The notes beneath the pieces are model-generated. The model was not told where the DNA came from, searched no databases, and worked only from the letters and a program-made list of their open reading frames with translations. A stretch of 58,221 bases of DNA. Origin: an uncultured Clostridia bacterium. GTDB taxonomy: Bacteria; Bacillota; Clostridia; Christensenellales; UBA1242. Position 1 is the first letter of the stretch; each line of letters opens with the position of its first letter. The stretch covers positions 1 to 58,221 of the forward strand of contig CATKXS010000007.1 of the NCBI GenBank assembly GCA_949841045.1, written 5' to 3'. The translations under genes were made by a program, and so were the position numbers. Shown piece by piece: positions 58,001 through 58,221 of this stretch.

Positions 58001-58082
58001 TTCAGCCTCCATTTTTAGACTGCCTAATAAAATCAAAATTATTTAAGCCTTACAAAAATAGACAAAATAATTTAAATTATTC

Positions 58083-58221
58083 CTACCAATATAAGCCTTT
58101 TGGCAAATCTCTGCCACCAACAACATTCCAGTTACCAGGAGTAATCAATCCAATCTTTACATCATTTGCAAAGCAGTCTGATATATTCTCTCCTCCTATT
58201 CCTTCGCCTGTCGCCTTGCCG
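58083..58221 (-). CDS. C-terminal end of an unidentified protein (starts beyond the right edge)
   Basis: Reverse-strand frame open from 58221 to a TAG at 58083-58085; product ends ISDCFANDVKIGLITPGNWNVVGGRDLPKGLYW. The beta-type composition with aromatic end resembles cell-surface proteins such as the one at the left edge, but 46 residues are too few for an assignment. Confidence 0.5.
   Translation of the reverse strand, partial: GKATGEGIGGENISDCFANDVKIGLITPGNWNVVGGRDLPKGLYW

Overview
The window comes from a low-GC Gram-positive bacterium (Bacillota), most likely an uncultured Clostridia-type gut lineage. The evidence is the hrcA-grpE-dnaK-dnaJ operon behind a CIRCE-like site, the Firmicutes-type holB-ricT-trmN6 cluster, plsY behind der, comEC near holA, AGGAGG-type ribosome binding sites, strong TTGACA/TATAAT promoters and very AT-rich intergenic DNA. 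No 16S rRNA or other taxonomic marker is present, so the lineage is an inference.

Layout. (1) 1-1630: 5' part of a large InlB-repeat surface protein (reverse strand, running off the left edge) with a G10 tract just behind its signal peptide. (2) 1748-3865: plsY and der. (3) 3998-5127: three tandem paralogous XRE regulators diverging from a small HTH-like protein, with four 18-bp palindromes. (4) 5364-8589: holA and comEC. (5) 9094-12754: two secreted lipoproteins. (6) 12892-20337: a reverse-strand phage head cassette in P22-like order (TerS-like, Zn-binding protein, portal, scaffold, capsid, connectors, propeller-like hub, two holin-like proteins) without large terminase, integrase, tail or lysin. 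(7) 20562-24420: ABC importer ATPase and permease, a YkvI-like transporter, a Cys-rich CWDN protein and rsmE. (8) 24496-25009: second XRE/small-HTH pair. (9) 25063-29812: heat-shock operon. (10) 30254-34659: tRNA-Ser(GCT) followed by an accessory island with repeated TCGCAAAATCAAAA elements, a dehydrogenase-like protein lacking catalytic residues, a PRTase-like protein, a GNAT and a HARE/HrgA-like nuclease candidate. (11) 34868-44541: a membrane-anchored repeat protein ending in a uL15-like domain, an SDR, an ABC exporter, two degraded genes, and MmcQ-, NADAR- and EFR1-type proteins. (12) 44588-45108: third XRE/small-HTH pair. (13) 45142-48470: YhhN, aldehyde dehydrogenase and iron alcohol dehydrogenase, the last two behind a Rex-like operator. 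(14) 48687-49981: PIN-domain toxin candidate (with a G9 tract) and its partner. (15) 50148-58000: trmN6-like gene, ricT, holB, an unknown protein, a P-type Ca-ATPase, uppP and a SIMPL protein. (16) 58083-58221: C-terminus of another protein.

The most interesting signal is a module that occurs three times. A one-domain XRE repressor ending in DYLLG (or a close variant) faces a small degenerate HTH protein. In each copy a palindromic operator lies inside the -35/-10 spacer of the small gene's strong promoter. Locus A has three XRE paralogues and palindromes of different sequence but the same 7-4-7 geometry, which suggests a specificity-diversifying switch. Several genes, including XRE genes, rsmE and an ABC exporter, have a -10 box only 6-7 nt before the ATG and no SD, so leaderless mRNAs seem to be in use.
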